Below are positions 15,438 through 23,819 of a DNA stretch of 27,060 bases, piece after piece. The first letter of the stretch is position 1. Each line of letters starts with the position of its first letter. Source of the stretch: JBHWPB01 sp043424675 (GTDB lineage Bacteria > Bacillota > Bacilli > Lactobacillales > Carnobacteriaceae_A); assembly GCA_043424675.1 (NCBI GenBank), contig JBHWPB010000152.1, positions 1 to 27,060 on the forward strand. The letters are read 5' to 3'. The notes under the pieces were generated by a model that saw only the letters and a program-made list of their open reading frames with translations, was not told where the DNA came from and searched no databases. The position numbers and the translations under genes are program-made.

Positions 15438-16754
15438 CTAAATATTGAAAAGTTCATTGAAGCTTTCAGCCATAATAGGATGAGTAAAGACCTGAGATTC
15501 AAAATAAGTATAAGGGATGTTATTGTCCATCAATGTTTTTATCTGGTTGACGAGTTCCTCTGATTTTTCTCCGAGTAAACTTGCCCCTAAAATCTGTTTA
15601 GAATCTGGATCCACCACCACTTTGAACACACCTCGCTGTTTTTTATCTATGTTAGCCCGTGTTGTCTTAGACACTTCCAGCACCTTGGTGGTGTGGTTTA
15701 TATCTTGTTCCTGAGCTTCTTTTTCAGTCAATCCGACTCTTGAAAAAGGCGGATTCAAGAAATGGGTATAGGGCACATTTTCACGTTTCTTCAAGGAATA
15801 CTCTTTGCTTCCAAAGAGATAGTCTTCGATAATGCGCGCATCGTCGTTGGAAATGTAAGTGAATTGAGGACCTCCTTTGACATCTCCCATCGCGAAGACT
15901 CCTTCGACCGAAGTCCGCAGATAGTCGTCCACAACCACCTCTTCGTGTTCGCCCACTTCTATGTCCGTATTCTCTAATTGAAGTTCAGAAGTAGCGGGCG
16001 TCCGACCTGTCGCACAGAGCAAGGCATCGAATTCATAATCACCTTGACTGGTTGCAACGATGACTTTGCCGTTCTCATCTTTGATACTTTCACTCTCTGC
16101 TTGATAAACAATCTCGACCCCATCTTCTTCAAGATACTCCGCCACACGTTCTGCAATTTCCTCTTCTTCTTCTCCGAGGATTTTTTCACTTCTCTCGAGA
16201 ATTGTCACTTGTGAACCGAACTGACTATACATCAAGGCAAATTCGAGTCCGACATTACCGGCGCCGATAATGCCTAAGTGTTCGGGTTGTTCGCGCAATT
16301 CTTGCAGAGTCGTACTGTTATAGACATACTCTGATTCCTCGAGACCTTCAATTGGCGGCATATTGGGGACGGATCCTGTATCGATAACAATCGTCTCAGC
16401 TTCTAGAATTTCGCTGTCATCTCCCGCCTGCAGTTCAACCTTTTTGTTATCTAAGAAATGAGCCGTGGCGGTATAAACATCTGCGACAGCATTCAGGCTT
16501 TCATAGTTATTTTCTCTCATTTTATTCGTCAGCGCATCTCTGTCCTGATAAGCTGCAGCGAAACTGTCCCCTTTTTTTCCGGCTTCCAGTAGAACTTTGG
16601 TCGGGACACAGTTGATATTGACGCAGGCCCCACCATACATTTTTTCGCTTTTCTCAACCATCGCGACAGACCATCCTGCTTCCGCCATGCGGCTTGCTAT
16701 TTTTCTGCCTCCCTGTCCGAAACCAATCACAATTGCATCATATTGTTTTACCAT
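15438..16754 (-). CDS. RclA/Har-type pyridine nucleotide-disulfide oxidoreductase
   Basis: This 438-residue protein is full length for the family. It has an FAD-binding start YDAIVIGFGQGGRKIA (5-20), a redox-active pair Cys44/Cys49 in GGACVNINCVPTK, an NAD(P)H-binding GIIGAGNVGLEFA (about 162-174), a second FAD motif AMGDVKGGPQFTYIS, and a C-terminal dimer domain with the catalytic FTHP. The YGG-C-N--C-PTK form and the QFTYIS-DD-RI motif are those of RclA and the hypothiocyanous acid reductases of Gram-positive bacteria. A role in oxidant (HOSCN/HOCl) defence is therefore likely, by family. GAGAGGAG precedes the ATG. A decayed paralogue lies directly downstream. Confidence 0.9.
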   Translation of the reverse strand: MVKQYDAIVIGFGQGGRKIASRMAEAGWSVAMVEKSEKMYGGACVNINCVPTKVLLEAGKKGDSFAAAYQDRDALTNKMRENNYESLNAVADVYTATAHFLDNKKVELQAGDDSEILEAETIVIDTGSVPNMPPIEGLEESEYVYNSTTLQELREQPEHLGIIGAGNVGLEFALMYSQFGSQVTILERSEKILGEEEEEIAERVAEYLEEDGVEIVYQAESESIKDENGKVIVATSQGDYEFDALLCATGRTPATSELQLENTDIEVGEHEEVVVDDYLRTSVEGVFAMGDVKGGPQFTYISNDDARIIEDYLFGSKEYSLKKRENVPYTHFLNPPFSRVGLTEKEAQEQDINHTTKVLEVSKTTRANIDKKQRGVFKVVVDPDSKQILGASLLGEKSEELVNQIKTLMDNNIPYTYFESQVFTHPIMAESFNELFNI

Positions 16755-16831
16755 AACTGAGCTCCTCTCATAAAGTTCTTCTGCTTAACTCTAACTTTAA
16801 AAGAAGAAACATGATATTTTTTTGCTTTCAA

Positions 16832-16876
16832 TAAAAAACACTTTTTTTCATCCTCCTAGAAGATAAAAAAAAGTGT
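16832..16876 (-). terminator. Strong intrinsic terminator of the rluA-exporter operon
   Basis: A 15-bp stem (ACACTTTTTTT paired with AAAAAAAGTGT, continued by TATC/GATG with one wobble) and a 9-base loop at 16838-16876 are followed by TTTTTTATTG in the minus direction. It begins a few bases after the exporter stop. Confidence 0.88.
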
Positions 16877-16882
16877 CTAGCC

Positions 16883-18613
16883 TTATTGACGGGTATATAA
16901 ATGATAATAATATCCTTCTTTTTCCATGAGTTCTCTGTGAGAACCCTGTTCTATAATGCCTGTTTCTGTCAGCACGTAGATGGTATCGCTGTCTTCAATC
17001 GTTGTCAGGCGGTGGGCGATGGTAATCGTTGTCCGACCGCGCGCAAGTTCTTCGAGTGAGTGTTGAATAATCATCTCGCTCTGGTTATCCAAAGCCGAAG
17101 TCGCTTCGTCTAGAATAAGGATAGGCGGGTTTTTCAAGAAGACACGCGCAATAGAAATTCTCTGCTTCTGCCCTCCTGAAAGGCGTGCACCTTTTTCTCC
17201 GATATCTGTGTAGAACCCATTTGGAAGTTCATCGATGAACTCTGTCGCACTGGCGAGCTCTGCAGCCCGGCGCACTTCTTCGTCTGTGGCATCTATTTTT
17301 CCATAGCGGATATTGTCTTCTATCGTTCCAGCAAACAGATAGACATCCTGCTGGACAATCCCAATGTTATCTCGCAGGGATCTGAAGGACAAGTCTTTGA
17401 TGTCATGACCGTCAACTTTAATGCTGCCTTCATCCACATCATAAAAGCGCGGAATGAGATTGATGATAGTGGATTTCCCTGCTCCACTCGGCCCTACGAA
17501 GGCTACTTTTTCACCCGGAGAGATTCTAAAATTCAAATCTTCTAAAACCCATTCTTCCTCCGGGTGATAGGAGAAATATACATGTGAAAATTCCACTTCT
17601 CCTTGGACATCCGTCAGCTCGATTGGCTGGTCTCTCTCGTAGATGTCAGATTCGGCAGACATCACTTCATCAAAGCGCTGAATCCCTGTCAAACCTTTTT
17701 GGAATTGTTCGGTAAATTGAATGATTCGCTGCAGACTGGTCACGAGCATGTTGATATACATGATGAAAACAATCATGTCAGACGGAAGCAAGGATTCATT
17801 TAAAATAAAGAATCCTCCAATGATAAGCACCGCAAGATACATGAGTCCTTCAAAAATAGATGTTACCGTATTGAAGCCTGCCATCGATGCATAGAAAGCG
17901 GATTTTATACTTAAGAAATTCTGGTTGCTGCTTTCGAACTTGTCCACTTCTATCTCTTCATTGGCAAAGCTCTTGACCACGCGAATGCCCGACAAACTGT
18001 CTTCAATCCCTGCATTCAGATCCCCAATCTGTTCTCTCTGTCGTATCTGTTCTGTCTGCATAGTAGATCGGAACTGGCCTGAGACATAAAACATAGTGGG
18101 AAGCAGTATGAAAATAATAAGCGTTAAAGGTAAGTTGATACTGCCTAGAACAAACAAGGAGACTAAGGTCTGGACGGAAAATATGAAAATCTCTTCAGGA
18201 GCGTGGTGACTGAACTCTGTGATATCGAATAAATCATTGGTTACACGCGACATCAGCTGCCCTACTTTATTTTCATTATAATAGCTGTCTGGCAAGGTCA
18301 TTAAATGATTATAAATATCACTTCTCATGTCGGTTTCGATACTTGCTCCCATGCGGTGGCCGATATTGATCATAAAATAACGCGCCACTACTTCTACCAA
18401 CTTTAAGACCATGTAGACCAGAGCTAGTTGTAAGATGAGAGATACCGTCAGCGTCCCAGCTGTCCCATAATTTGTCAGTTGACTCAAAATGAGCGGCAAC
18501 ACAAAAGCGGCAATCGTTGTGAGTCCTGCTGCTGATAGATCGAGGAATAAAATATGCTTGTATTTTTTGAAATAAGGCCAGACAACCTTTATCAAGTCTA
18601 AATTAGATTTCAA
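16883..18613 (-). CDS. Homodimer-type ABC exporter (multidrug/lipid-exporter-like)
   Basis: This protein is about 576 residues, with six membrane helices followed by an ATPase domain. All ATP-site motifs are canonical: Walker A GPSGAGKS, signature LSGGQKQR, Walker B ILILDEATSALD and switch AHRLTT. It should therefore work as a homodimer, unlike the pair at 8031-11599. Substrate is unknown. The longest frame begins at a TTG at 18631. The TTG at 18611-18613 is preferred because AGAGGTG lies 5 bp before it, giving MKSNLDLIKVVWPYF. It starts 21 bp after the pseudouridine synthase stop, indicating cotranscription, and ends at a strong terminator. Confidence 0.94.
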   Translation of the reverse strand: MKSNLDLIKVVWPYFKKYKHILFLDLSAAGLTTIAAFVLPLILSQLTNYGTAGTLTVSLILQLALVYMVLKLVEVVARYFMINIGHRMGASIETDMRSDIYNHLMTLPDSYYNENKVGQLMSRVTNDLFDITEFSHHAPEEIFIFSVQTLVSLFVLGSINLPLTLIIFILLPTMFYVSGQFRSTMQTEQIRQREQIGDLNAGIEDSLSGIRVVKSFANEEIEVDKFESSNQNFLSIKSAFYASMAGFNTVTSIFEGLMYLAVLIIGGFFILNESLLPSDMIVFIMYINMLVTSLQRIIQFTEQFQKGLTGIQRFDEVMSAESDIYERDQPIELTDVQGEVEFSHVYFSYHPEEEWVLEDLNFRISPGEKVAFVGPSGAGKSTIINLIPRFYDVDEGSIKVDGHDIKDLSFRSLRDNIGIVQQDVYLFAGTIEDNIRYGKIDATDEEVRRAAELASATEFIDELPNGFYTDIGEKGARLSGGQKQRISIARVFLKNPPILILDEATSALDNQSEMIIQHSLEELARGRTTITIAHRLTTIEDSDTIYVLTETGIIEQGSHRELMEKEGYYYHLYTRQ

Positions 18614-18634
18614 TCTTTCACCTCTTCTCAAATA

Positions 18635-19546
18635 CTAGTGCTCAAACGGAATTTTCTGTGTTTTGATCCAAGTTGTCATATCCTCAGGTAAAGGCGTCTC
18701 TATCTCTAACTTTTCATGAGTGAAAGGATGGTAAAATGTGAGCTTTGAACAGTGAAGTGCCTGTCGCGTTAAACATTCCTCTTCTAACCCCCCATAGAAG
18801 GTATCGCCTATCAAAGGAAGGTCGATATGAGAGAAATGGACTCTAATCTGATGGGTCCTGCCTGTATGGAGTTTAATTTTCAACAGATCGCCCTCAGCAA
18901 AGGTTTCTAAACGCTGGTATTCGGTCAGCGACTCTTTGCCATCCTCGCGAACTTCATGTTGAATGATAGAGTCTGGTGAACGGCCTATCGGTTCATTTAT
19001 AAACCCATGAGAGCCGATGATGTCTTTTGATGGCGGCACAATAGCACCATACACTCTTCCTACTTCACCTTTTTTCAAAAGTTGATCCATCTTAGCGTGG
19101 GCCAGCTGATGCTTCGCAACAATCATAGCTCCTGATGTGTAGCGGTCCAATCGCGTAACCAGATGAACAGTCAGATTGGAATAATTTTTCTTCAGATAAT
19201 AACCTAGCACCCGATTGGTTATGGCTTCATCTGGATTCTCCCAAGAGACGGTCGATAAAAGTCCAGGTTCTTTGTTCACTATCAAAAAATGATCATCTTC
19301 GTAGAGAATATCCAGTTTCTTTTTACTCGGAATGATACGCGGATGGCGTTTTTCAGGTGGAAGAGAGATTTCTACTTTGTCCCCCGATTCAACGTCTTCG
19401 TTAAGACGATGAAAGCTCTCGTTTACTAAAATATTATCACCGCTGTCTTGGATGACACGTGTCAAAAGACGTCTGGAGAAACCTTTCTTTTTCAAGTAGG
19501 TCCGGAGACGCACTGTCCCTTCTTCTACTTCAAAAGTAAATTTCAT
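18635..19546 (-). CDS. RluA-family RNA pseudouridine synthase
   Basis: This 303-residue protein has an N-terminal S4-like RNA-binding segment (about 12-60, FSRRLLTRVIQDSGDNILVN) and a catalytic domain. The active site is HLVTRLDRYTSGA, with the catalytic Asp134 in RLDR. Other family patterns are LYEDDHFLIVNKEPGLL and LKIKLHTGRTHQIRVHF. It converts uridine to pseudouridine in rRNA or tRNA; the target cannot be assigned. The open frame extends upstream to 19597, but AGAGGTG 5 bp before the ATG at 19544-19546 sets the start. It forms an operon with the ABC exporter. Confidence 0.95.
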   Translation of the reverse strand: MKFTFEVEEGTVRLRTYLKKKGFSRRLLTRVIQDSGDNILVNESFHRLNEDVESGDKVEISLPPEKRHPRIIPSKKKLDILYEDDHFLIVNKEPGLLSTVSWENPDEAITNRVLGYYLKKNYSNLTVHLVTRLDRYTSGAMIVAKHQLAHAKMDQLLKKGEVGRVYGAIVPPSKDIIGSHGFINEPIGRSPDSIIQHEVREDGKESLTEYQRLETFAEGDLLKIKLHTGRTHQIRVHFSHIDLPLIGDTFYGGLEEECLTRQALHCSKLTFYHPFTHEKLEIETPLPEDMTTWIKTQKIPFEH

Positions 19547-19587
19547 GTCTGCACCTCTTTTCTTAAACTGTGTAAAAACCATGGTAT

Positions 19588-19596
19588 AGTATATCA
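19588..19596 (-). promoter_or_regulatory. Extended -10 promoter of the rluA-exporter operon
   Basis: TG-A-TATACT on the minus strand forms an extended -10 about 42 bp upstream of the rluA ATG. No good -35 is visible. Position and the strong -10 support it. Confidence 0.55.
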
Positions 19597-19643
19597 CATT
19601 TTATATTTAAAGAGAGAAGCCGGAATCCCTTTATCTTTCCATA

Positions 19644-19691
19644 TAAAAAAACTCCTTTCCTATCTTTTTTAGAGATGGTACGAAGGAGTTT
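19644..19691 (-). terminator. Intrinsic terminator of the amino-acid-binding lipoprotein gene
   Basis: AAACTCCTT and AAGGAGTTT pair over 9 bp, with an inner ATC/GAT helix, and are followed by TTTTTTTATATGG in the minus direction. It lies about 90 bp after the lipoprotein stop. The interval 19692-19780 holds nothing else that I recognise. Confidence 0.8.
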
Positions 19692-19780
19692 ATTATGCAA
19701 TGCGTTTTTTCAGCTTCTTTTGATTGCTCTTCTATAGGGAAGTCTTGCTAGATTCCATCCAAGATCAAACAGTTTCTTTT

Positions 19781-20737
19781 TTACTCTTCAGTATTTTCAG
19801 AAATAAGCTTCGCTTGTTCTATCGACTTTTCTATTTCGGCTTGGTTTTTTTCAACGCCCGCCTCTGGATCAATAACTGGTAAGTCTGAAACAGAAATGCC
19901 ATTGATTTCTTCTTTTTGAACAGAGACATCTTCTCCGTTGTAATATTCTTCAGAGATGTCTTTCAGCGTCCCATCCTCTGACATCTCAATTAAAACTTCA
20001 TCCACAGCATCTCTTAATTGAGTGTTTTCACCATTGTAGCAGAAATGACTGGTCTCAGGATTATAGAACACGTTCCCTATCTTCACATTCAGTTCGCTGT
20101 ATTCTTTCACCGCTTCTAACTGGATGTAATAGTCATTGGGGATAAAATCAGTCCAGCCATTCGCAACGTCCATAAAGTATTGGTCGTTGGTTGCATCGTC
20201 GTAGGCCACAGGTTCAGCACCTAAGTAGGCAGCGACTTCCATATAAGAAGTGGTCTCACTGCCGGCTGCTTTTTTACCTCCAAAGTCAGCGAGGGACTGA
20301 ATATCTGAATTGTCTTCTTTACGCACGATGAGAGAAGTCAGACTGTGTTTAATAGGCTCGCTGAGCAAGAGATGCACAGCTCGTTGGTCAGTCGGGGATA
20401 GGCCCTCCCCTACAACATCCGCTTCGCCTGATTCAACAGCCCCCAACATGCTGTCTGCTCCAATCATCGTATACTCAACTTCGACTTCTAGACGACTGGC
20501 TATTTCATTTAAGATTTCCACGTTATAGCCTACCAAATTATTGTCTGAATTATAATAAGTGTTCGGGAATAATGTTTCTGAAATAACAACATCTAACACC
20601 CCGTCATCTAGAATTTTCTCCGCGACAGCTTGTTCAAAATTCTCTTCTGGCGCAGTGCCAACATTTTTATTGACGCTTCCCCCTGATCCACAAGCAGATA
20701 AAACGACGGTTAAAATGAGAGATAAAAATAAGACCAA
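19781..20737 (-). CDS. Amino-acid ABC transporter substrate-binding lipoprotein (family 3), signal peptide probably frameshifted
   Basis: This is an extracellular solute-binding protein of the SBP_bac_3 type: VLDVVISETLFPNTYYNSDNN at the start of lobe 1, GYNVEILNEIASRLEVEVEY, and a GEADVVGEGLSPTDQRA switch. The lipobox is LSAC with Cys16 as counted from the TTG. The frame as written opens only at a TTG (20735-20737) with no ribosome binding site and no basic n-region. A well-placed AGGAGG and ATG (20760-20762) lie upstream in another frame and stop after four codons. Removing one T from TTTT at 20750-20753 would give MKYFRKKYLVLFLSLIL and a normal signal peptide. The C-terminal tail of about 45 residues is hydrophilic. 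No permease or ATPase gene is adjacent. Confidence 0.85.
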   Translation of the reverse strand: MVLFLSLILTVVLSACGSGGSVNKNVGTAPEENFEQAVAEKILDDGVLDVVISETLFPNTYYNSDNNLVGYNVEILNEIASRLEVEVEYTMIGADSMLGAVESGEADVVGEGLSPTDQRAVHLLLSEPIKHSLTSLIVRKEDNSDIQSLADFGGKKAAGSETTSYMEVAAYLGAEPVAYDDATNDQYFMDVANGWTDFIPNDYYIQLEAVKEYSELNVKIGNVFYNPETSHFCYNGENTQLRDAVDEVLIEMSEDGTLKDISEEYYNGEDVSVQKEEINGISVSDLPVIDPEAGVEKNQAEIEKSIEQAKLISENTEE

Positions 20738-20769
20738 ATATTTTTTTCTAAAAGTACTTCATAAACGTT

Positions 20770-20775
20770 CCTCCT
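20770..20775 (-). promoter_or_regulatory. Ribosome binding site serving an ATG that stops after four codons
   Basis: A perfect AGGAGG lies 7 bp upstream of ATG-AAG-TAC-TTT-TAG. It indicates the intended start of the lipoprotein gene in a frame broken by one base. Confidence 0.75.
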
Positions 20776-20826
20776 ATAGTAAATTCCAACTATTTTATCT
20801 TAGCTTATAGTTTTATAAAAGAAAGG

Positions 20827-20860
20827 AAAAAAGCTCGATTTATTAATTTGTAATAGCTTT
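20827..20860 (-). terminator. Possible weak terminator of the sulfatase-FGE operon
   Basis: AAAGCT and AGCTTT form a 6-bp stem around a 19-base A/T-rich loop, followed by TTTTTTCC in the minus direction. It lies within the 201-bp gap between the FGE gene and the lipoprotein gene. A TTGACA at about 20909-20914 (minus) has no well-spaced -10. I see nothing else in the gap. Confidence 0.35.
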
Positions 20861-20963
20861 GAGACATGATTGAGACTTTAGACTTTTATCTGAAATGCAA
20901 TTTAATTAATGTCAAGTGTCTACTGAATGTGGATAAGAGTTCTATGTATTGTGTTGTTTCTGT

Positions 20964-21848
20964 TTAAGAAAAATCATCTCTCACGCATCGAAAGCCCGTG
21001 TTAGAAGTAGATGACAGAGCTGTATTAGCGTTTCTTCCCGCATTCCTGTATCTCTGACAGTAGGAATCATGACAGAGAAAGGAGCCACCTCTTAAAGCAT
21101 ACGATTCATCAGAATAGTGATGATGCTCTTTCAATATATCTAGAGCTGTATTTTCTTGAAAATAGGTCAGATCGACACGCCCGGGATTCAAGCACCACTC
21201 CCAGACATTGCCGATCATCTGGTAGAGATCATAATCATTAGGGTCGTAAGTTTTGACAGGTGCTGTTCCAAGGTACCCGTCTCCTTCTGTATTTTCAGCC
21301 GGAAACTCCCCTTGCCAGATATTTGCAGGATACTGTCCGTCTATCCTGAATTCATTGCCCCAAGGATAGATCCAACCTTCATGACCGCCGCGAGCGGCAT
21401 ATTCCCACTCTGCTTCAGTCGGCAGCCGCTTCCCCGCCCAGCTGGCATATGCCATCGCATCGTTTCTTGAAACGTGAACGACTGGATGATCTAAGCGATC
21501 TTCGATAGAAGAATTCGACCCTTCCGGTTTTCTCCAGTTGGCGCCTTCTACTTCATACCACCAGTCTGTACCACCCGCCAGAAGATATTGTTCCTTCTCT
21601 TCAGGAGCAAGGAGGAGATGGAAAACATTCGAACTTCCAAAACGTTCCGCATCGGTGACATACCCTGTGTCTTTGAAAAATTCTAAAAAGTCAGCATTGC
21701 TGACTTGAGTCTGGTCGATATAAAAAGCAGGGAGTGAGACTTCTTTCTTCGGCCTTTCATTGTCCCGTTCAAAGCCGTAATTTTCGTCTGATCCCATCTG
21801 AAAACTTCCGGAATCGATATAGACCATGTTTTCTGCAGCGATACTCAT
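20964..21848 (-). CDS. Formylglycine-generating enzyme (SUMF1/FGE-type)
   Basis: This 294-residue protein oxidises the active-site cysteine of a sulfatase to C-alpha-formylglycine using copper and oxygen. It begins MVYIDSGSFQMGSDE, has HPVVHVSRNDAMAYASWAGKRLPTEAEWEYAARGG (about 121-155), and IGNVWEWC. The decisive stretch is RGGSFLCHDSYCQRYRNAGR, with Cys259 and Cys264 in the spacing of the copper-binding catalytic cysteines of genuine FGE, followed by SSTSNTGFRCV. Many SUMF1-fold proteins lack these cysteines, so this looks like a working FGE. It starts 6 bp after the sulfatase stop, and the two form an operon. Confidence 0.93.
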   Translation of the reverse strand: MSIAAENMVYIDSGSFQMGSDENYGFERDNERPKKEVSLPAFYIDQTQVSNADFLEFFKDTGYVTDAERFGSSNVFHLLLAPEEKEQYLLAGGTDWWYEVEGANWRKPEGSNSSIEDRLDHPVVHVSRNDAMAYASWAGKRLPTEAEWEYAARGGHEGWIYPWGNEFRIDGQYPANIWQGEFPAENTEGDGYLGTAPVKTYDPNDYDLYQMIGNVWEWCLNPGRVDLTYFQENTALDILKEHHHYSDESYALRGGSFLCHDSYCQRYRNAGRNANTALSSTSNTGFRCVRDDFS

Positions 21849-21854
21849 CCTGGC

Positions 21855-23603
21855 TCAATCCTCGCTTTCATGATGCTCGGAACTCTTATTTGTCCCTGTG
21901 TACGTCATCTTTCTCTGGTCCTCTTTTTCGAGCTTCTGATTTTTTTCAGGATCAGCTGTGTCGATGTGGCGTTCTAAGTAAGATTCATTTAACTTTTCAA
22001 TATAGTCTTCATAGTCCTCCATCCACGCTAACTGCTCCCAGTCGCCTGTCGGAAGATCGGGTTGGTTGTTTTGTCTTTCTCCTGGCGTAGATCTTCCTTC
22101 TTTGACATAGTCCGCTAAGGCTTCAGTGAGCTCTGCGACAATATCGGGATGCTGGGCGATGACGTTGTAACTTTCTGTTAGGTCATCTCTCAAATCATAG
22201 AGTTCAGTCGCTCGGAACACTTCTTTGTAAGCATCCGTCTCTCGCTCATAGTCTGCTTTCATTCCTCCGTCTTCGACCAAAATCAACTTCCAAAAGCCGC
22301 GGCGGATAGAAAAGCCTCCATTACCTGAGGTGTGAATAATATCTTTGCGGACCGCATCATTCAACCCTTTCCACAAGGAGAGATTCGAGATCGAGTCTTC
22401 TGCTTCTTCATCTTCAATCTCTACATCAAAGAAATCGGCTAAAGTCGCATAGAGGTCACCGTGAGAAATCATGTGGTTAGAAGTCTGGCCGCCTTCAATC
22501 ATTTCTGGATAAGAGATAATTGTAGGCTCTCTGTGTCCTCCTTCCCAAATCTGCATCTTGTGCCCGCGGTAACCAGCGCTGGAATCGTGTCCTTTCTCTT
22601 TGAGATCATCTAAACCAACAATACTGGAAACACCATTATCTGAAGTGAAAATAAAAATAGTATTGTCAAAAGCATCGTGCTCTTTCAACTTCTCCATCAA
22701 TTCTCCCACATAAGAGTCCAACTGTAAGACAAAGTCACCGTACAGCCCCACGCCACTTTTTCCTTTGAAACGGTCTTGAGGAAGGAGTGGGCCATGGACA
22801 AGATGGCTAGGATAATAGAGAAAGAAGGGCTGGTCTTCGCTCAGATTTTCTTCCATAATTTCCAACGCTTTTTCCTGCATCTGTTCCGGAACATGGTAGG
22901 GACTATGTTCTGGAGCCTGCACTCCTAATTCCCAAGATCTTTTCCCAGTATCCGAAACACGGCTGATATTGGAGTTTCCACTGATATTAATCGGCTGATC
23001 CACGACTTTATCGTTTTCAACGATGACAAAAGGTCCTTGGTCAAGCGATGCGGGTGTTCCGTAAAAATAATCAAACCCCAGGTCATTGGGTCCGAAGGTA
23101 ATCGGCTTTTCATAATCTATATCCAAGCCGCGAACAAAAGATTCTCCTGTCATGTTGCCGAAACGCCCCTCGCGTCCTTTTTGATACTTGGGTTCTTCAT
23201 CCTCGATATCTTCTGGTTCTATCCCAAACATTTCATAATCTTTTCCATCTTTCAGCTGCCACTCCAATCCTAAATGCCATTTTCCGACAGCAGCTGTGTG
23301 GTAACCTTGATTCTTCAACAGGTGAGCGATGGTCTCTCGATCTTTTTCAATCAGTGGCTCGGAGTCTCCCGGAATCACACTGCTTTTGAGGCGAGAACGC
23401 CAATTATACCGCCCTGTTAAGAGTCCGTATCTTGAAGGTGTACACAGCGCTGAAGTCGCGTGAGAATCTGTGAATTTAATTCCTGCTCCAGCTAGCTTGT
23501 CGATATTTTCAGTTTCAAATTGAGCGTCTGGGTTAAAAGCAGACACGTCTCCAATTCCTAAATCATCCGCGAACAGTAAAACAATATTGGGTTTTTTATC
23601 CAT
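21855..23603 (-). CDS. Cysteine-type sulfatase (arylsulfatase A-like), cytoplasmic
   Basis: This 582-residue protein hydrolyses sulfate esters. The metal-binding DDLG (Asp13-Asp14) opens the protein: PNIVLLFADDLGIGDV. The modification motif is Cys54-Thr-Pro-Ser-Arg58 (SALCTPSRYGLLTGR), the C-x-P-x-R substrate of FGE. Further active-site pieces are GKWHLG, SDNG and GYRGHK---EGGHREP. There is no signal peptide, so the enzyme appears cytoplasmic and would act on an imported sulfated compound. The exact substrate cannot be told. The C-terminal ~60 residues are very acidic and basic (mixed charge). GAAAGGGAGATAGC precedes the ATG. A strong terminator separates it from the upstream flavoprotein gene. 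Confidence 0.95.
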   Translation of the reverse strand: MDKKPNIVLLFADDLGIGDVSAFNPDAQFETENIDKLAGAGIKFTDSHATSALCTPSRYGLLTGRYNWRSRLKSSVIPGDSEPLIEKDRETIAHLLKNQGYHTAAVGKWHLGLEWQLKDGKDYEMFGIEPEDIEDEEPKYQKGREGRFGNMTGESFVRGLDIDYEKPITFGPNDLGFDYFYGTPASLDQGPFVIVENDKVVDQPINISGNSNISRVSDTGKRSWELGVQAPEHSPYHVPEQMQEKALEIMEENLSEDQPFFLYYPSHLVHGPLLPQDRFKGKSGVGLYGDFVLQLDSYVGELMEKLKEHDAFDNTIFIFTSDNGVSSIVGLDDLKEKGHDSSAGYRGHKMQIWEGGHREPTIISYPEMIEGGQTSNHMISHGDLYATLADFFDVEIEDEEAEDSISNLSLWKGLNDAVRKDIIHTSGNGGFSIRRGFWKLILVEDGGMKADYERETDAYKEVFRATELYDLRDDLTESYNVIAQHPDIVAELTEALADYVKEGRSTPGERQNNQPDLPTGDWEQLAWMEDYEDYIEKLNESYLERHIDTADPEKNQKLEKEDQRKMTYTGTNKSSEHHESED

Positions 23604-23742
23604 TTGCTATCTCCCTTTCTTTTTACCAAATGGCTCATGAATCTTATGGTATAGACGTTCATGTCACTGCTATAAGTCACTTTAACATAAGCTTTTCTAT
23701 TTGTGGGGAATAACACTTGTGAAACTTTGTATCTCCATAAGA

Positions 23743-23784
23743 TAAAAAGCAATGAAAGCCGCCTCATCGGACGGGCTTCATTGC
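23743..23784 (-). terminator. Intrinsic terminator of the flavoprotein gene
   Basis: GCAATGAA and TTCATTGC plus a GCC/GGC extension, with one bulged A, form an 11-bp stem followed by TTTTTATC in the minus direction. It begins about 36 bp after the stop at 23820. Confidence 0.8.
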
Positions 23785-23819
23785 CTATTATTTATATTTT
23801 CATAAACACATTAATTTTT

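Noticed and set aside
23663..23681. Direct repeat GTCACT spaced 13 bp before the sulfatase gene
   Set aside because: Two copies of six bases in A/T-rich DNA are easily expected by chance, and no promoter elements align with them.
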